A stretch of 64,000 bases of DNA, taken from Candidatus Poribacteria bacterium. GTDB lineage: Bacteria; Poribacteria; WGA-4E; WGA-3G. Shown one piece after another: positions 1-8,690 of the stretch (positions are counted from its first letter, which is position 1; each line of letters starts with the position of its first letter). The position numbers and the translations under genes are program-made. The notes beneath the pieces were generated by a model that had not been told where the DNA came from, searched no databases, and saw only the letters and a list, made by a program, of their open reading frames with translations. The DNA lies in the NCBI GenBank assembly GCA_022825825.1, contig JAJDWA010000029.1, positions 62,001 through 126,000 of the forward strand, given 5' to 3'.

Positions 1-997
1 CCGGATGAACCCGATTTGTCAACAATATCGCAGCTATTCCTTTTTCAAGATCAATCCGTATTGAGGTGCCGGTGAAACCGGTATGATACATAGACCCGTC
101 AGCAAGGATATGCCAACCGATACTCCGTTGCTCAGAAACAGCAGGAGGTGTTTGCGGTGTGGCTAACGTTTGGACGCTGTCCGGAGATAGAAACGTGCCA
201 CCATCTTGGAGTAGCATTTGACAAAAGGTGATAAGGTCCCTTGCATTAGAAAAAAGGCCCGCATTGCCAGAAACACCACCCAGAAAATTAGCATTTTCAT
301 CGTGGACCTCTCCGACAATTACGCCTTCACGCCAGTTATGACCACGATAAAAGCGTCCGTGCTGGTCTGAGTTCACCATCCTTCGTTCAAAACTGTTTGA
401 ATCTTCTGTTGCTGCACAGTTATCGTGCATCTGTGGTGGTGGATTGTATAAGGTGCGGTTCATGCCGAGCGGTTTGAAGATAGCGTTATGCGCCAAACGC
501 TCTAACGATTCTCCCGTGATGCCAGAGATAAGTTTTCCCATAAGAATGTATCCTAAGCAGCTATAGGTAACTTTCTCACCAGGGGCAGCTTCAAGCGGCA
601 TGCTACCCAAATGTTCAATCACATCTTCAGGTGAATCTGTTTCAATATAGAGCGGTTTCCACGCAGGTAAACCGGACGTATGCGCGAGAAGATGGCGACA
701 CGCGATATGCGGTTGTTTGAACGCGGGTAGATATGTTTGTACTGGTGCATCTAACGACAACTTTCCCGATACAATCAACTGCATGGTAAGCGTGCCAATG
801 ACAATAGGTTTTGTCAAGGAGGCGAGATCAAACAACGTATCGTGGAGCATCGGTGCCTGTTTGGGCTTTATGATGCGATGTCCAAACGCTGCGTGATAGA
901 TAATCTCGTCTTTTTTAAGGATAGCAACAACAGCACCGGGGAATATCTTTTCGGTAATTTTCTGTTCAATGAGTGTTGAAATTGCTTTAGCAGTCAT
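1..997 (-). CDS. Serine beta-lactamase-like hydrolase (partial, C-terminus beyond window)
   Basis: The minus-strand frame is open from an ATG at 997 to the window edge, giving about 332 residues without a stop. The class C beta-lactamase/EstB nucleophile motif S-L-T-K lies at about residues 60-63, inside FDLASLTKP. A later segment YSCLGYILMGKLI sits where the family has its Y-x-N motif, here with Cys in place of Asn. Family members are D-alanyl-D-alanine peptidases, esterases or penicillin-binding-like hydrolases, so the exact substrate cannot be read. No signal peptide is visible, so a cytoplasmic esterase-like enzyme is plausible. The missing part should be short, because the sequence already reaches a glycine-rich late strand (YHTGFTGTS), which takes the place of the KTG box. 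Confidence 0.85.
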   Translation of the reverse strand, partial: MTAKAISTLIEQKITEKIFPGAVVAILKKDEIIYHAAFGHRIIKPKQAPMLHDTLFDLASLTKPIVIGTLTMQLIVSGKLSLDAPVQTYLPAFKQPHIACRHLLAHTSGLPAWKPLYIETDSPEDVIEHLGSMPLEAAPGEKVTYSCLGYILMGKLISGITGESLERLAHNAIFKPLGMNRTLYNPPPQMHDNCAATEDSNSFERRMVNSDQHGRFYRGHNWREGVIVGEVHDENANFLGGVSGNAGLFSNARDLITFCQMLLQDGGTFLSPDSVQTLATPQTPPAVSEQRSIGWHILADGSMYHTGFTGTSIRIDLEKGIAAILLTNRVHP

Positions 998-1116
998 CAC
1001 CCATAAGTTTATCTTATTTTCTAAATGGTGTCAATAGATTTGTTGTGAGTAGGGGGCGCAGCTCATAAATGGGAGTGCTATCAACAGTGCTGGCAAAATT
1101 AAACACAACGTGTTTC

Positions 1117-2433
1117 TCATCGGTAAGTTTTGAATCTGTACCTTTCTAACTTGATCCGATGGAGATGTTTTCCCGTTTCCGCATCCATCAGTTCAATTTC
1201 TTTACGAATCATAACGCCGTTGCTTTTAGGAACTATCTGATCGAGTTCATAGCTTCTACAGACTGCGACAGTCCTTCCATCCGGACTAAACACCATTACA
1301 GTAGGTCCACCTCCCGAATTTTGTTCTCTGAATTTTCGGAGGACTCGTCCCCTTTTCACATCCCATAGAAGAACACTCAGTATACTGCAACTTACAAGTG
1401 TGCTACCATCTGGACTAAATGCTATACTATCAACCCCATCACGTGGCGGCCTCTCTTGATCCAGATCCTTCAAATTTCTTGTACTATCCCTTCCGAGTGT
1501 TCTGGTTTGTTGTCCCGTGTTCACATCCCATAAGCGAATGGGGGCGGAATCTCCACCACTTGCGAGCAGTTTCCCATCCGGACTAAACGCCACGCTTCGG
1601 ATATCATACCTATGCCCCTTTAAAGTCTGAAGAAGTTTCCCCGTTCGTGCGTCCCACAGATGTACTGTGGGGTTTCGCCCCCGACTATCTGCAGTAAGAG
1701 TCAAGGAGTCACCCGCAGCGATAATAATGCCATCCGGACTAAATGCCACACTATTTACCCTTCTCGCCTGTCCTGTTAGGGTTCGGATGTGCTCGCCCGT
1801 TTGCGTATCCCATAAACGCACTATGCCATCCGTTATCCAACCATCCATAGTGATAGATACGTTATTCACTGTGCCTTTTCTTGCCGGACCATCCTTAGTG
1901 ATAACCCTGGACCCTCCTGTAGCGATAATCCTGCCATCCGGACTAAACGCCAGACACCCGAAAGATGAATATTCTGGCCCATCTTCGATTGTCCGGAGGA
2001 GTTTTTCCGTTTTCGCATCCCATAGGTAAAGGGTCCCTGTAGCATTCGCACTTGCGAGTAGCTTGCCATCTGGACTAAACGCTACCCGCCATCCTCTCCC
2101 CTGATGTTCCCTCAATTTGATAGGTTTGTAACTTACCTGAACGTTTTTGCGACTTCTCTGAATGTCGTAGATCAAAATGCCGTAGTTCCCTGCCAACGCG
2201 AGACGTTTACCATCGTGGGAAAAATTTATATCATTGGTAGAATAAACAAGTTTGTTGACCTCGCCCGTTTTCTTGGCATCGCGTAAAGCCTTTTGCTGTG
2301 ATTCTAAATGCCTTCGCACTGAATCCTTTAAATCTTCTACATCCTTTTGCAGTGAATCTTGTCCGAGGCTGTTGAATGTAAATGTTAGTACCGCAAACAG
2401 TACTGTGAAAATTAAAAACAATCTATTTTTCAT
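1117..2433 (-). CDS. Secreted WD40-repeat beta-propeller protein
   Basis: About 438 residues from the ATG at 2433, preferred over an in-frame start 27 nt upstream because AAAAGGAGA lies just before it and a clean signal peptide follows (MKNRLFLIFTVLFAVLTFTFNSLG). Seven repeats of the FSPDGK-LLASG ... LWD type are visible, enough for one seven-bladed propeller. A charged coiled-coil-like stretch (DVEDLKDSVRRHLESQQKAL) links the signal to the propeller. WD40 domains are protein-interaction scaffolds, so no catalytic role can be assigned. At DNA level the repeats show as a recurrent catccggactaaa motif on the plus strand. It stands alone, with its own promoter upstream. Confidence 0.85.
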   Translation of the reverse strand: MKNRLFLIFTVLFAVLTFTFNSLGQDSLQKDVEDLKDSVRRHLESQQKALRDAKKTGEVNKLVYSTNDINFSHDGKRLALAGNYGILIYDIQRSRKNVQVSYKPIKLREHQGRGWRVAFSPDGKLLASANATGTLYLWDAKTEKLLRTIEDGPEYSSFGCLAFSPDGRIIATGGSRVITKDGPARKGTVNNVSITMDGWITDGIVRLWDTQTGEHIRTLTGQARRVNSVAFSPDGIIIAAGDSLTLTADSRGRNPTVHLWDARTGKLLQTLKGHRYDIRSVAFSPDGKLLASGGDSAPIRLWDVNTGQQTRTLGRDSTRNLKDLDQERPPRDGVDSIAFSPDGSTLVSCSILSVLLWDVKRGRVLRKFREQNSGGGPTVMVFSPDGRTVAVCRSYELDQIVPKSNGVMIRKEIELMDAETGKHLHRIKLERYRFKTYR

Positions 2434-2518
2434 GGGATGTTCTCCTTTTGTGTTGTTCAAAATACCTATTTGGGTAGAAGGACGTGGATTAAATACAAAA
2501 TCATTTTAACGTTGTGTT

Positions 2519-2547
2519 ATTCTACTATACGTCGGATTAAATGTCAA
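2519..2547 (-). promoter_or_regulatory. Sigma70-type promoter of the WD40 gene
   Basis: Read on the minus strand, TTGACA is followed after 17 nt by TAGAAT. This lies about 85 nt upstream of the WD40 start codon and points towards it. Confidence 0.6.
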
Positions 2548-2622
2548 TTGTCCTGTTTGAATGGGTGTGTAAATATTTTGTCACATAAGTCAACTTCCGA
2601 AGAATCCGCCACGTTTTCAACT

Positions 2623-2651
2623 GTAAGGTGGGCACAGAGACCCCACCCTAC
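2623..2651. repeat. GTAGGGTGGG-type palindromic repeat
   Basis: GTAAGGTGGG and CCCCACCCTAC form an imperfect inverted repeat (9 of 10 pairs) around an 8-nt loop. It lies in the otherwise empty 330-bp spacer between the divergent WD40 and phosphomannose isomerase genes. It resembles short dispersed palindromes of many environmental genomes, but only this one copy is seen here. Confidence 0.4.
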
Positions 2652-2708
2652 AAAAAGCAGAGAGATGATTTGCCAAAAACTTTACACACCCCGTTCCATT
2701 TTTTGTAC

Positions 2709-2738
2709 TTGCCGCCCCCGTTGAAGTTGTGCTAAACT
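2709..2738 (+). promoter_or_regulatory. Possible promoter for the cupin PMI/pgi pair
   Basis: TTGCCG and TAAACT are separated by 18 nt. If this is used, transcription would begin near 2745, which fits the ATG at 2765 as the start of the next gene better than the GTG at 2729. Confidence 0.35.
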
Positions 2739-2764
2739 ATAGCAAAAACCGCATCAAGAAACAG

Positions 2765-3139
2765 ATGCCACCTATGATAGATCCATCTAAAGTGCTATCA
2801 GAGATATTGACCACAGAAAAGCCGTGGGGACGTTTTATCCAGTACGTACTTAACCAACCGGTAACCGTCAAAATTTTGGAGGTGCATGCAGGTGAACAGG
2901 CAAGTTATCAGTATCACTGCCATCGGAGTGAACTGTGGATACCGCTTGACAAAGGTGCATGTGTTAGGCTTGAGGATAAAGTGCTACATCCTGAGCCGAT
3001 GGAACCTGTTTTCATTCCACAAGGTGCGAAACATCAACTCATTGGCGAATCTCACAACTATAGGATACTCGAAATTGCTTTCGGACATTTTGATGAGAAA
3101 GACATCGTCCGACTTGACGATAAATATGGGAGAGTTTAA
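2765..3139 (+). CDS. Cupin-type mannose-6-phosphate isomerase (type II PMI-like)
   Basis: Short single cupin of about 124 residues (ATG 2765; a GTG at 2729 would add 12 residues). It begins with the family hallmark KPWGRF, followed by the cupin metal motif YQYHCHRSELW, and ends with FIPQGAKHQLIG and ILEIAFGHFDEKDIVRLDDKYGR. The last part matches the C-terminal isomerase domain of ManC-type bifunctional enzymes (typically ending F-x-E-x-DI-R-x-DxYGR). Expected reaction: mannose-6-P to fructose-6-P using a metal bound by His residues. Only 43 nt separate it from glucose-6-phosphate isomerase, so both probably feed hexose-phosphate interconversion for polysaccharide precursors. Confidence 0.8.
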   Translation: MPPMIDPSKVLSEILTTEKPWGRFIQYVLNQPVTVKILEVHAGEQASYQYHCHRSELWIPLDKGACVRLEDKVLHPEPMEPVFIPQGAKHQLIGESHNYRILEIAFGHFDEKDIVRLDDKYGRV

Positions 3140-3182
3140 CTACGTTGATAACAATTTTTGGAGGTTATTAAGTAAAATATCA

Positions 3183-4616
3183 ATGAATTCAAGCGTAAAG
3201 CAGATAGAATTGGAAAGCGATTCAGGTTTGAGACTCAAAATGCTTGTCTGTGCGGAGACAGAGGGGCAAGATGAAGGTGGTTTAGTTGATGAACGTTTGG
3301 AGGATATCCAAACACTCTTCAAAGCGGAGGTGGATGCACCACTATCTGTATTAGAACAAAATTTGCGTGCATGGACCCGCAGCCATGGACAAACAGAGCA
3401 TATTCAGCAGGTGATAGACCTATCTGCTAAAGCAAGAAATGATTTCTCTGTTTTTGTAACTGTCGGCATAGGTGGGTCCGATTTAAGCGCACGTGTGTTT
3501 CACGAAATCGCCAATCATCCGTATCACAACCTATTGTCAACTTCTGAACGGGGTGGTGCCCCAGAGGTGTACTTTACAGGTGATACATTTGATCCAGTGC
3601 GTCTTAAAGCATTGCTTGAGATGTTAAAATCGCGCAACTTGCTACACAAAACGCTTTTCAATGTCATCAGCAAATCGGGAAAGACAGGCGAAACCCTCGC
3701 TACGCTAATGGTTATTCGGGATAGACTTCAACAAGAATTTGGGGAGTGGCGAAACCAAATTATCGCAACCACAGGGGTAACTGAAAAAAGTCTTCTGTAC
3801 CAATTCCATCAAGAAAGTTCTTTTTACGGCATCCTTCCTGTTCCCGAAGGGGTCGGTGGTCGTTTTTCTGCCTTTTCACCTGTCGGTTTATTCTTTTTGG
3901 CGATGACAGCAGGGATTGAGGAGACTCCAGAAGATAGGCTAAACGCTGCGATTGATGGCGTCCAACGCGCAGCTGAAAGTTTTCAGCTCCCATACGCACA
4001 TCCCAATAACACCGCGTTCCATCTGGCACTATGGCTTGACTCTGTTGAGAAATATTACGGTGCAGGTAGTATTGTTTTCTATAATTATGCTGATAACAGT
4101 CGTCTCGGTGAGTGGTTTGTTCAGCTCTATACCGAATCAATTCAGGAACGAGGTATCGGTTCTAACGTTATTGCTGCAAAAGGTCCTACAAGTAATCATT
4201 CCATCCTTAACGGTATTCTTGCTGGACCGAGAGATAAGGCAGTTATGTTTATCCATTGGAAAGACCTCGGCACTGACTTAACAATTCCGTATGGAGATGA
4301 AGAAAGTGGATTAGAAGCGTTTGAAGGGCTTTCAATGAACGATAGTCAGACTGCATCTTATCAGGGAACAGAGATGGATTTTACCGATAAGGACATTCCA
4401 AATGTTACGTTAACGCTCCCCAAACGAGATATTAGTAATCTGTGTCAATTGATGCGAACCTTAATGGATACCGTCGCTGTAAAAGGTCGATTACAAGAAC
4501 TACACCTTACTGATGGCATGCCAATGCTTGCGGAAGAGTTAACCTATCATCAATCGGCTGTTGAAGGATATAAAAAGCGCACTGAACAAATCGCACGCGA
4601 GATGAAAAGGCGTTAA
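3183..4616 (+). CDS. pgi: Glucose-6-phosphate isomerase
   Basis: 477 residues from ATG 3183. The frame is open further upstream, but that extension overlaps the PMI gene and shows no similarity to the family. A TTGGAGG box lies 18 nt before this ATG, so the exact start is not certain. Typical PGI blocks are present: VGIGGSDLSARVFHE, the sugar-phosphate-binding VISKSGKTGETLATL, GGRFSAFSPVGLF, and GPTSNHSILNGILAGPRDK containing the family His region. It interconverts glucose-6-P and fructose-6-P in glycolysis and gluconeogenesis. The sequence looks closer to the shorter bacterial PGI branch than to the E. coli 549-residue enzyme. It is cotranscribed with the PMI gene. Confidence 0.88.
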   Translation: MNSSVKQIELESDSGLRLKMLVCAETEGQDEGGLVDERLEDIQTLFKAEVDAPLSVLEQNLRAWTRSHGQTEHIQQVIDLSAKARNDFSVFVTVGIGGSDLSARVFHEIANHPYHNLLSTSERGGAPEVYFTGDTFDPVRLKALLEMLKSRNLLHKTLFNVISKSGKTGETLATLMVIRDRLQQEFGEWRNQIIATTGVTEKSLLYQFHQESSFYGILPVPEGVGGRFSAFSPVGLFFLAMTAGIEETPEDRLNAAIDGVQRAAESFQLPYAHPNNTAFHLALWLDSVEKYYGAGSIVFYNYADNSRLGEWFVQLYTESIQERGIGSNVIAAKGPTSNHSILNGILAGPRDKAVMFIHWKDLGTDLTIPYGDEESGLEAFEGLSMNDSQTASYQGTEMDFTDKDIPNVTLTLPKRDISNLCQLMRTLMDTVAVKGRLQELHLTDGMPMLAEELTYHQSAVEGYKKRTEQIAREMKRR

Positions 4617-4719
4617 CGGTATTTTATTGTGATATCCATTCTATAAATGTCTGTCCGTTTTGTTCGAAAAAAACGCGTTTGTAGTGACCAATTCATTATG
4701 TCTTTTCGGGAACGTAAAT

Positions 4720-6666
4720 ATGAGATATGCGGAAAAAATACTCAACAAATTATCCTCGCTACGACTCCAGAACAAGATTTTTTTCACCTATAGCTTGGTG
4801 TTTCTGCTTATGTTTGTTGTCATTTTTGGGATTGCCAGTTTTCTGATTGACCATACGTTTAATGCCCAACTTGATAAAGACGTGATAGAGTTAAAAACAA
4901 ATATTTCCAATAGATATGCCCTATTCATCGATTCTATTAGGAATGAGGTAAAGGCAAAAGGCGAAGATAGAGATGTCAGCAATGCCGTGTGGGAAGCAGA
5001 GACTGGTGGCGGCAGAAATATTCCGCAGACAAATTTTGATGTTTTTGAATGTGGGAACACCGAGGGGATATTGGTGTTGAGTAAACGCGGAGATGACCCC
5101 CGTATCGGGCGTAAAGATACTGAGATTGCCAATGCGAAATCAGACGAAGCGTTTAAAGTGGGAAAAGACACAATTCGTGAGCGGATCATCGAAACTGGTG
5201 AGGAACCGCAGTTGGTCGTTGAAGTTACACGATGGTTAGATTGGGGTTTTGTGACTGGCGGTAAGTCAATCCGAAAATGGTTAGAAGGATACATGCTAAG
5301 TCAACCTGCGGAACATCCCACTTTTCTCGTTAAAAGGAAGGATGAACAGGAGGAATGGATACCCTTAAATAACATCGCAGGAAAGACACCGACTCTAAAA
5401 GATGAATGGGGACAGCAGATACAGGCAAATCAGACAGAAGGAGAACCTATAGAAGAGTTAGTCCTCACTTTGAAAGGTATTCAACGATCGAATGAGACAG
5501 CATCTACAGATGACGAGTTACGCACGACTACCTTTACAGTTGTCCGTGCAGACATCTTAAATACTCCTTTCTCGGATACGCAAAGATTGCCTTTTGTGGA
5601 ATTAATCATTGCCTATTCACATGAAAATCGAATCCAATGGCAGAGACAAATGTGGGTGATATTATTGTTGAGTATAGGCGGCGGGGCTGTCCTTGTATAC
5701 TGCAGCAGCTATCTCGTGAGTCGGCGGATCACCCGACCAATTTCACAACTGCAGCAAGGGGTAAACGAGATCGGTGCAGGAAACCTTGCCTATCAGATCG
5801 CTGTTGAATCTAAGGGCGAAGTGGGAACACTTGCTGATGGATTTAACCAGATGGCACTCGCGTTGAAGCAGAGTTTGGATGAGCATAAGGCAGCTGAAAG
5901 GATCGCTGTGTGGCGGGACGTCGCGCGCCAACTCGCGCATGAAGTCAAAAATCCACTATTTCCGATTCGGCTTTCTGTTGAGAACCTGCAAGCTGCGAAA
6001 GATCAACCGGAAGTTTTTGAGAGAATTTTTGATGAATGTACGGAAACAATTATTGAAGAAGTCGACCGTATACGTGGACTAATAGATGAGTTTCATCAAT
6101 ATGCCAGGTTACCCGTGCCCGATCGACACCCAATTAATTTGAATGATATTGTGCATGCTGTTCTGAAATTGTATATGGAATTATCGCAAGCGCAAAGTAT
6201 TAAGGTCGAAAAACAGTTGAGCCCGATGCCACCACTCTCGTTAGACCGAGAACAGATGGAGCGGGCAGTCGGAAATCTTGTTAAGAATGCAATTGAAGCG
6301 ATGCCGGACGGTGGAACGTTAACCATTAGAACTTTTTCTGCCCCATTTGAAAAAGGCAGGAACATCTCGCTTGAAGTGAGAGATACAGGACACGGCATGT
6401 CTGAAGAGACCCAACAAAATCTTTTTGCTGCTGATTATACAACAAAATCTTATGGCACCGGCCTCGGTATGGCAATTGTGCGGCGCATTATCACTGTCCA
6501 CGGTGGAGAGATAGCAGTAGAATCAGAAGAAAATGTTGGAACGACGATACAGATTACCTTTAACGAAGCCTCATACCTTACCGAGACTGCACCCGTTTTG
6601 ATGCTACCTGAAACTGATCCAATGAGTGTCTCAAATGGTGGGGAAGAGGGTTTAGCAGACAAATAA
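4720..6666 (+). CDS. Membrane sensor histidine kinase, NtrY-like
   Basis: About 648 residues from ATG 4720. A TTG at 4660 would add 20 residues without a better ribosome site. The order is: TM helix near residues 20-42, a large periplasmic sensor region of about 260 residues, a second TM near 311-333, HAMP (RRITRPISQLQQGVNEIGAGNL), HisKA with phospho-acceptor His407 in RQLAHEVKNPL, then HATPase with N box NLVKNAIEAMPDGG, G1 DTGHGMS and G2 GTGLGMA. The H-box wording and the loop before HAMP resemble NtrY-type kinases. The periplasmic part matches nothing I recognise, so the signal is unknown. The cognate regulator begins 34 nt downstream. Confidence 0.88.
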   Translation: MRYAEKILNKLSSLRLQNKIFFTYSLVFLLMFVVIFGIASFLIDHTFNAQLDKDVIELKTNISNRYALFIDSIRNEVKAKGEDRDVSNAVWEAETGGGRNIPQTNFDVFECGNTEGILVLSKRGDDPRIGRKDTEIANAKSDEAFKVGKDTIRERIIETGEEPQLVVEVTRWLDWGFVTGGKSIRKWLEGYMLSQPAEHPTFLVKRKDEQEEWIPLNNIAGKTPTLKDEWGQQIQANQTEGEPIEELVLTLKGIQRSNETASTDDELRTTTFTVVRADILNTPFSDTQRLPFVELIIAYSHENRIQWQRQMWVILLLSIGGGAVLVYCSSYLVSRRITRPISQLQQGVNEIGAGNLAYQIAVESKGEVGTLADGFNQMALALKQSLDEHKAAERIAVWRDVARQLAHEVKNPLFPIRLSVENLQAAKDQPEVFERIFDECTETIIEEVDRIRGLIDEFHQYARLPVPDRHPINLNDIVHAVLKLYMELSQAQSIKVEKQLSPMPPLSLDREQMERAVGNLVKNAIEAMPDGGTLTIRTFSAPFEKGRNISLEVRDTGHGMSEETQQNLFAADYTTKSYGTGLGMAIVRRIITVHGGEIAVESEENVGTTIQITFNEASYLTETAPVLMLPETDPMSVSNGGEEGLADK

Positions 6667-6700
6667 GCTACGAACGTCCAAAATTCAGAGGCAGAGAAAT

Positions 6701-8080
6701 ATGAACACCATTCTTATTGTAGATGACGAAAAGAATATTTTGAAACAGCTTTCCCAAGGATTGAAACTGAAAGGGTACGAGACCTTGACTGCGGCGAGTG
6801 GAGAAGAGGCGTTACAAATTTGTATATACGAGGACATCGATCTTGTGCTGTTAGATATTATGATGGAAAAAGGCATAGATGGTGTCGAAACGTTGACGAA
6901 ATTACTTGAGCAGCACCCGCATCTCAATGTTGTCATGATGTCCGCACAGCAGGATATTGAAATTGCCGTTAAAACGATGGCGCTCGGCGCGAAGCAGTAC
7001 ATCACAAAACCGGCGAGTGTGGATGAAATTCTATCCAATATAGAACCGTTTTTAGAACTCTCGCGTTTAGCAAAAGAAAATGAGATTCTCAAGTCGCAAA
7101 TTGTTATTGATGACGAAATGGTTGGTGAGAGTGAGGCTGTTTTCAAACTGCGCTCCGAAATTCGTCAAGTTGCTGCAAGCGATCTGGGCGTACTTATTTC
7201 TGGTGAAAACGGCACTGGTAAACAACTTGTGGCAAATGCAATCCACAGACATAGCAAACGTGCTGATAAACCCTTTATACCATTAAACTGTGCAGCCTTA
7301 CCTGAAGAACTTGTTGAAAGCGAACTCTTTGGACATGAGCGCGGCGCGTTTACTGGTGCTGATTCTATGCGGCAGGGACGATTTGAACTGGCTGATGGTG
7401 GCACGCTTTTCCTTGATGAAATAGGCGATATGAGTTTGAAGGCACAGGCAAAAGTGCTACGCGTGCTTGAATATGGAGAAGTAGAACGGCTCGGAAGCCA
7501 GCAGATTCGCAATGTTGATGTCCGAATCATTGCCGCAACAAACAAGAATCTCACTATGGAAATTGAACGTGGGCAGTTCCGAACGGACCTCTACTACCGT
7601 CTCAAAATTGTACCTATTGAAGTGCCGCCACTGCGGGAAAGGATAGAGGATGTCCCGATATTAGCAAAATATTTTGCTGAACGGTTACAGATGAATATGG
7701 CATCTACACCGAAAGTTTTTGCTTCGGAAGCATATCCTGTCTTCCAATCTTACCGTTGGCCCGGCAACATCCGTGAACTCAAAAATATCGTTGAACGTCT
7801 ACTCATTATGGTGAACAGGGAAATTATCCTGCCAACTGATGTTGCCGATGTCCTACCGATTGAAAGAGATGAAATAGAAGTATCCGGTGCTGCTGTCGCC
7901 TATCAGTCAAATACGCCGCTCAGCACTATGGTAGATTCAGCTGAAGCAGAATGCATTTTGGCTGCTTTAAAAGAGAACGATTGGAATATCAGGCGAACTG
8001 CCGAAGTGTTGGAAGTTGAGCGAAGTAATTTATATAAAAAGATGAATAAATACAATATTGCCCGTCCAGATTCTGACTAA
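6701..8080 (+). CDS. NtrC-family sigma54-dependent response regulator
   Basis: 459 residues, start ATG 6701 behind AGAGGCAGAG. Receiver domain at residues 1-120 with acidic pocket DDE and phospho-acceptor Asp52 (LVLLDIMM). Sigma54-interaction AAA+ domain: Walker A GENGTGK near 168-174, intact GAFTGA loop near 214-219, Walker B FLDEIGDM and the arginine-finger region YYRLKI. A Fis-type HTH closes the protein (NIRRTAEVLEVERSNLYKKM). The intact GAFTGA means it should activate sigma54 promoters. It forms an operon with the upstream kinase. The output genes are unknown; no clear -24/-12 promoter was noticed in the flanks. Confidence 0.93.
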   Translation: MNTILIVDDEKNILKQLSQGLKLKGYETLTAASGEEALQICIYEDIDLVLLDIMMEKGIDGVETLTKLLEQHPHLNVVMMSAQQDIEIAVKTMALGAKQYITKPASVDEILSNIEPFLELSRLAKENEILKSQIVIDDEMVGESEAVFKLRSEIRQVAASDLGVLISGENGTGKQLVANAIHRHSKRADKPFIPLNCAALPEELVESELFGHERGAFTGADSMRQGRFELADGGTLFLDEIGDMSLKAQAKVLRVLEYGEVERLGSQQIRNVDVRIIAATNKNLTMEIERGQFRTDLYYRLKIVPIEVPPLRERIEDVPILAKYFAERLQMNMASTPKVFASEAYPVFQSYRWPGNIRELKNIVERLLIMVNREIILPTDVADVLPIERDEIEVSGAAVAYQSNTPLSTMVDSAEAECILAALKENDWNIRRTAEVLEVERSNLYKKMNKYNIARPDSD

Positions 8081-8094
8081 ATTGTTCATGCACT

Positions 8095-8120
8095 TTGGTA
8101 GATGCGGTTTCTAACCGCCC
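8095..8120. repeat. Short hairpin, GGTAG-GCGGTTT family
   Basis: GCGGTT-tct-AACCGC is a 6-bp stem preceded by TTGGTAGAT, 15 nt after the response regulator stop. The same core (GGTAGGTGCGGTTTC...AACCGC) recurs at 29371-29399 and, inverted, at 21941-21956. It may fold at the 3' end of the two-component transcript. Confidence 0.5.
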
Positions 8121-8267
8121 CATTTACCCTATCTTTGTAAGCGCACCGATCAATGAAGTTCAAGTTTACTATAATGTTTGGTGGTAGTAAAACTATCAAC
8201 AAGGACTATAGGGTATGAAGTTTCTGTCACTGATAACCGACTGCTGAAAGCCAAAAGCCACAAAAAT

Positions 8268-8687
8268 ATGAACAAAAACAGCGGCATGACCCGCATTCAA
8301 CTTCTTATTTTGGTTGCAATAGTAATTGTCATTGGCGTGCTCTCTTATCCACCCTGGGCAGAATATAGAAAAGTTAGTCAAGCAGATGTAGATGTTGAAG
8401 TGCTTGCCATAGCAATAAAGAAATACTACAAACACACGCAGGCATATCCAACAAGTTTAGATCAACTTGTAACCGATCCTGGTGTGGAAGGATGGCGCGG
8501 CACCTACCTGAAATCCGTTCCAAAAACGCCTTGGGGTGGAGATTATGTGCTGATAAAAGAAACCTATAAAGTCGGAATTGCGAAAAATCATCCGCGTGTG
8601 CCAACAAAATATCGGTTAGGTGGGATCGCTGAAATCAGTAGAGTTTATCACGCAGATGCTGCACATGGCGAAAAATATTGGTGGTAA
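8268..8687 (+). CDS. GspG-like pseudopilin with type IV pilin-like N-terminus
   Basis: 139 residues from ATG 8268. The longer frame from a TTG at 8178 adds a non-conserved leader. A short charged leader MNKNSG is followed by MTRIQLLILVAIVIVIGVL, which has the layout of a prepilin cleavage site and hydrophobic helix. The usual Glu at mature position 5 is Gln here and the mature N-terminus would be Met. The rest resembles the major pseudopilin GspG: AIKKYYKHTQAYPTSLDQL, then YLKSVPKTPWGGDYVL. The prepilin peptidase starts 3 nt after its stop, supporting the call. TATAAT at 8170-8175 could be the -10 element, though no good -35 is visible. Confidence 0.72.
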   Translation: MNKNSGMTRIQLLILVAIVIVIGVLSYPPWAEYRKVSQADVDVEVLAIAIKKYYKHTQAYPTSLDQLVTDPGVEGWRGTYLKSVPKTPWGGDYVLIKETYKVGIAKNHPRVPTKYRLGGIAEISRVYHADAAHGEKYWW

Positions 8688-8690
8688 TCT

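Noticed and set aside
2886-3182. N-terminal extension of about 99 residues on glucose-6-phosphate isomerase
   Set aside because: It overlaps the cupin PMI gene in another frame and has no resemblance to the isomerase family; ATG 3183 fits the family start.
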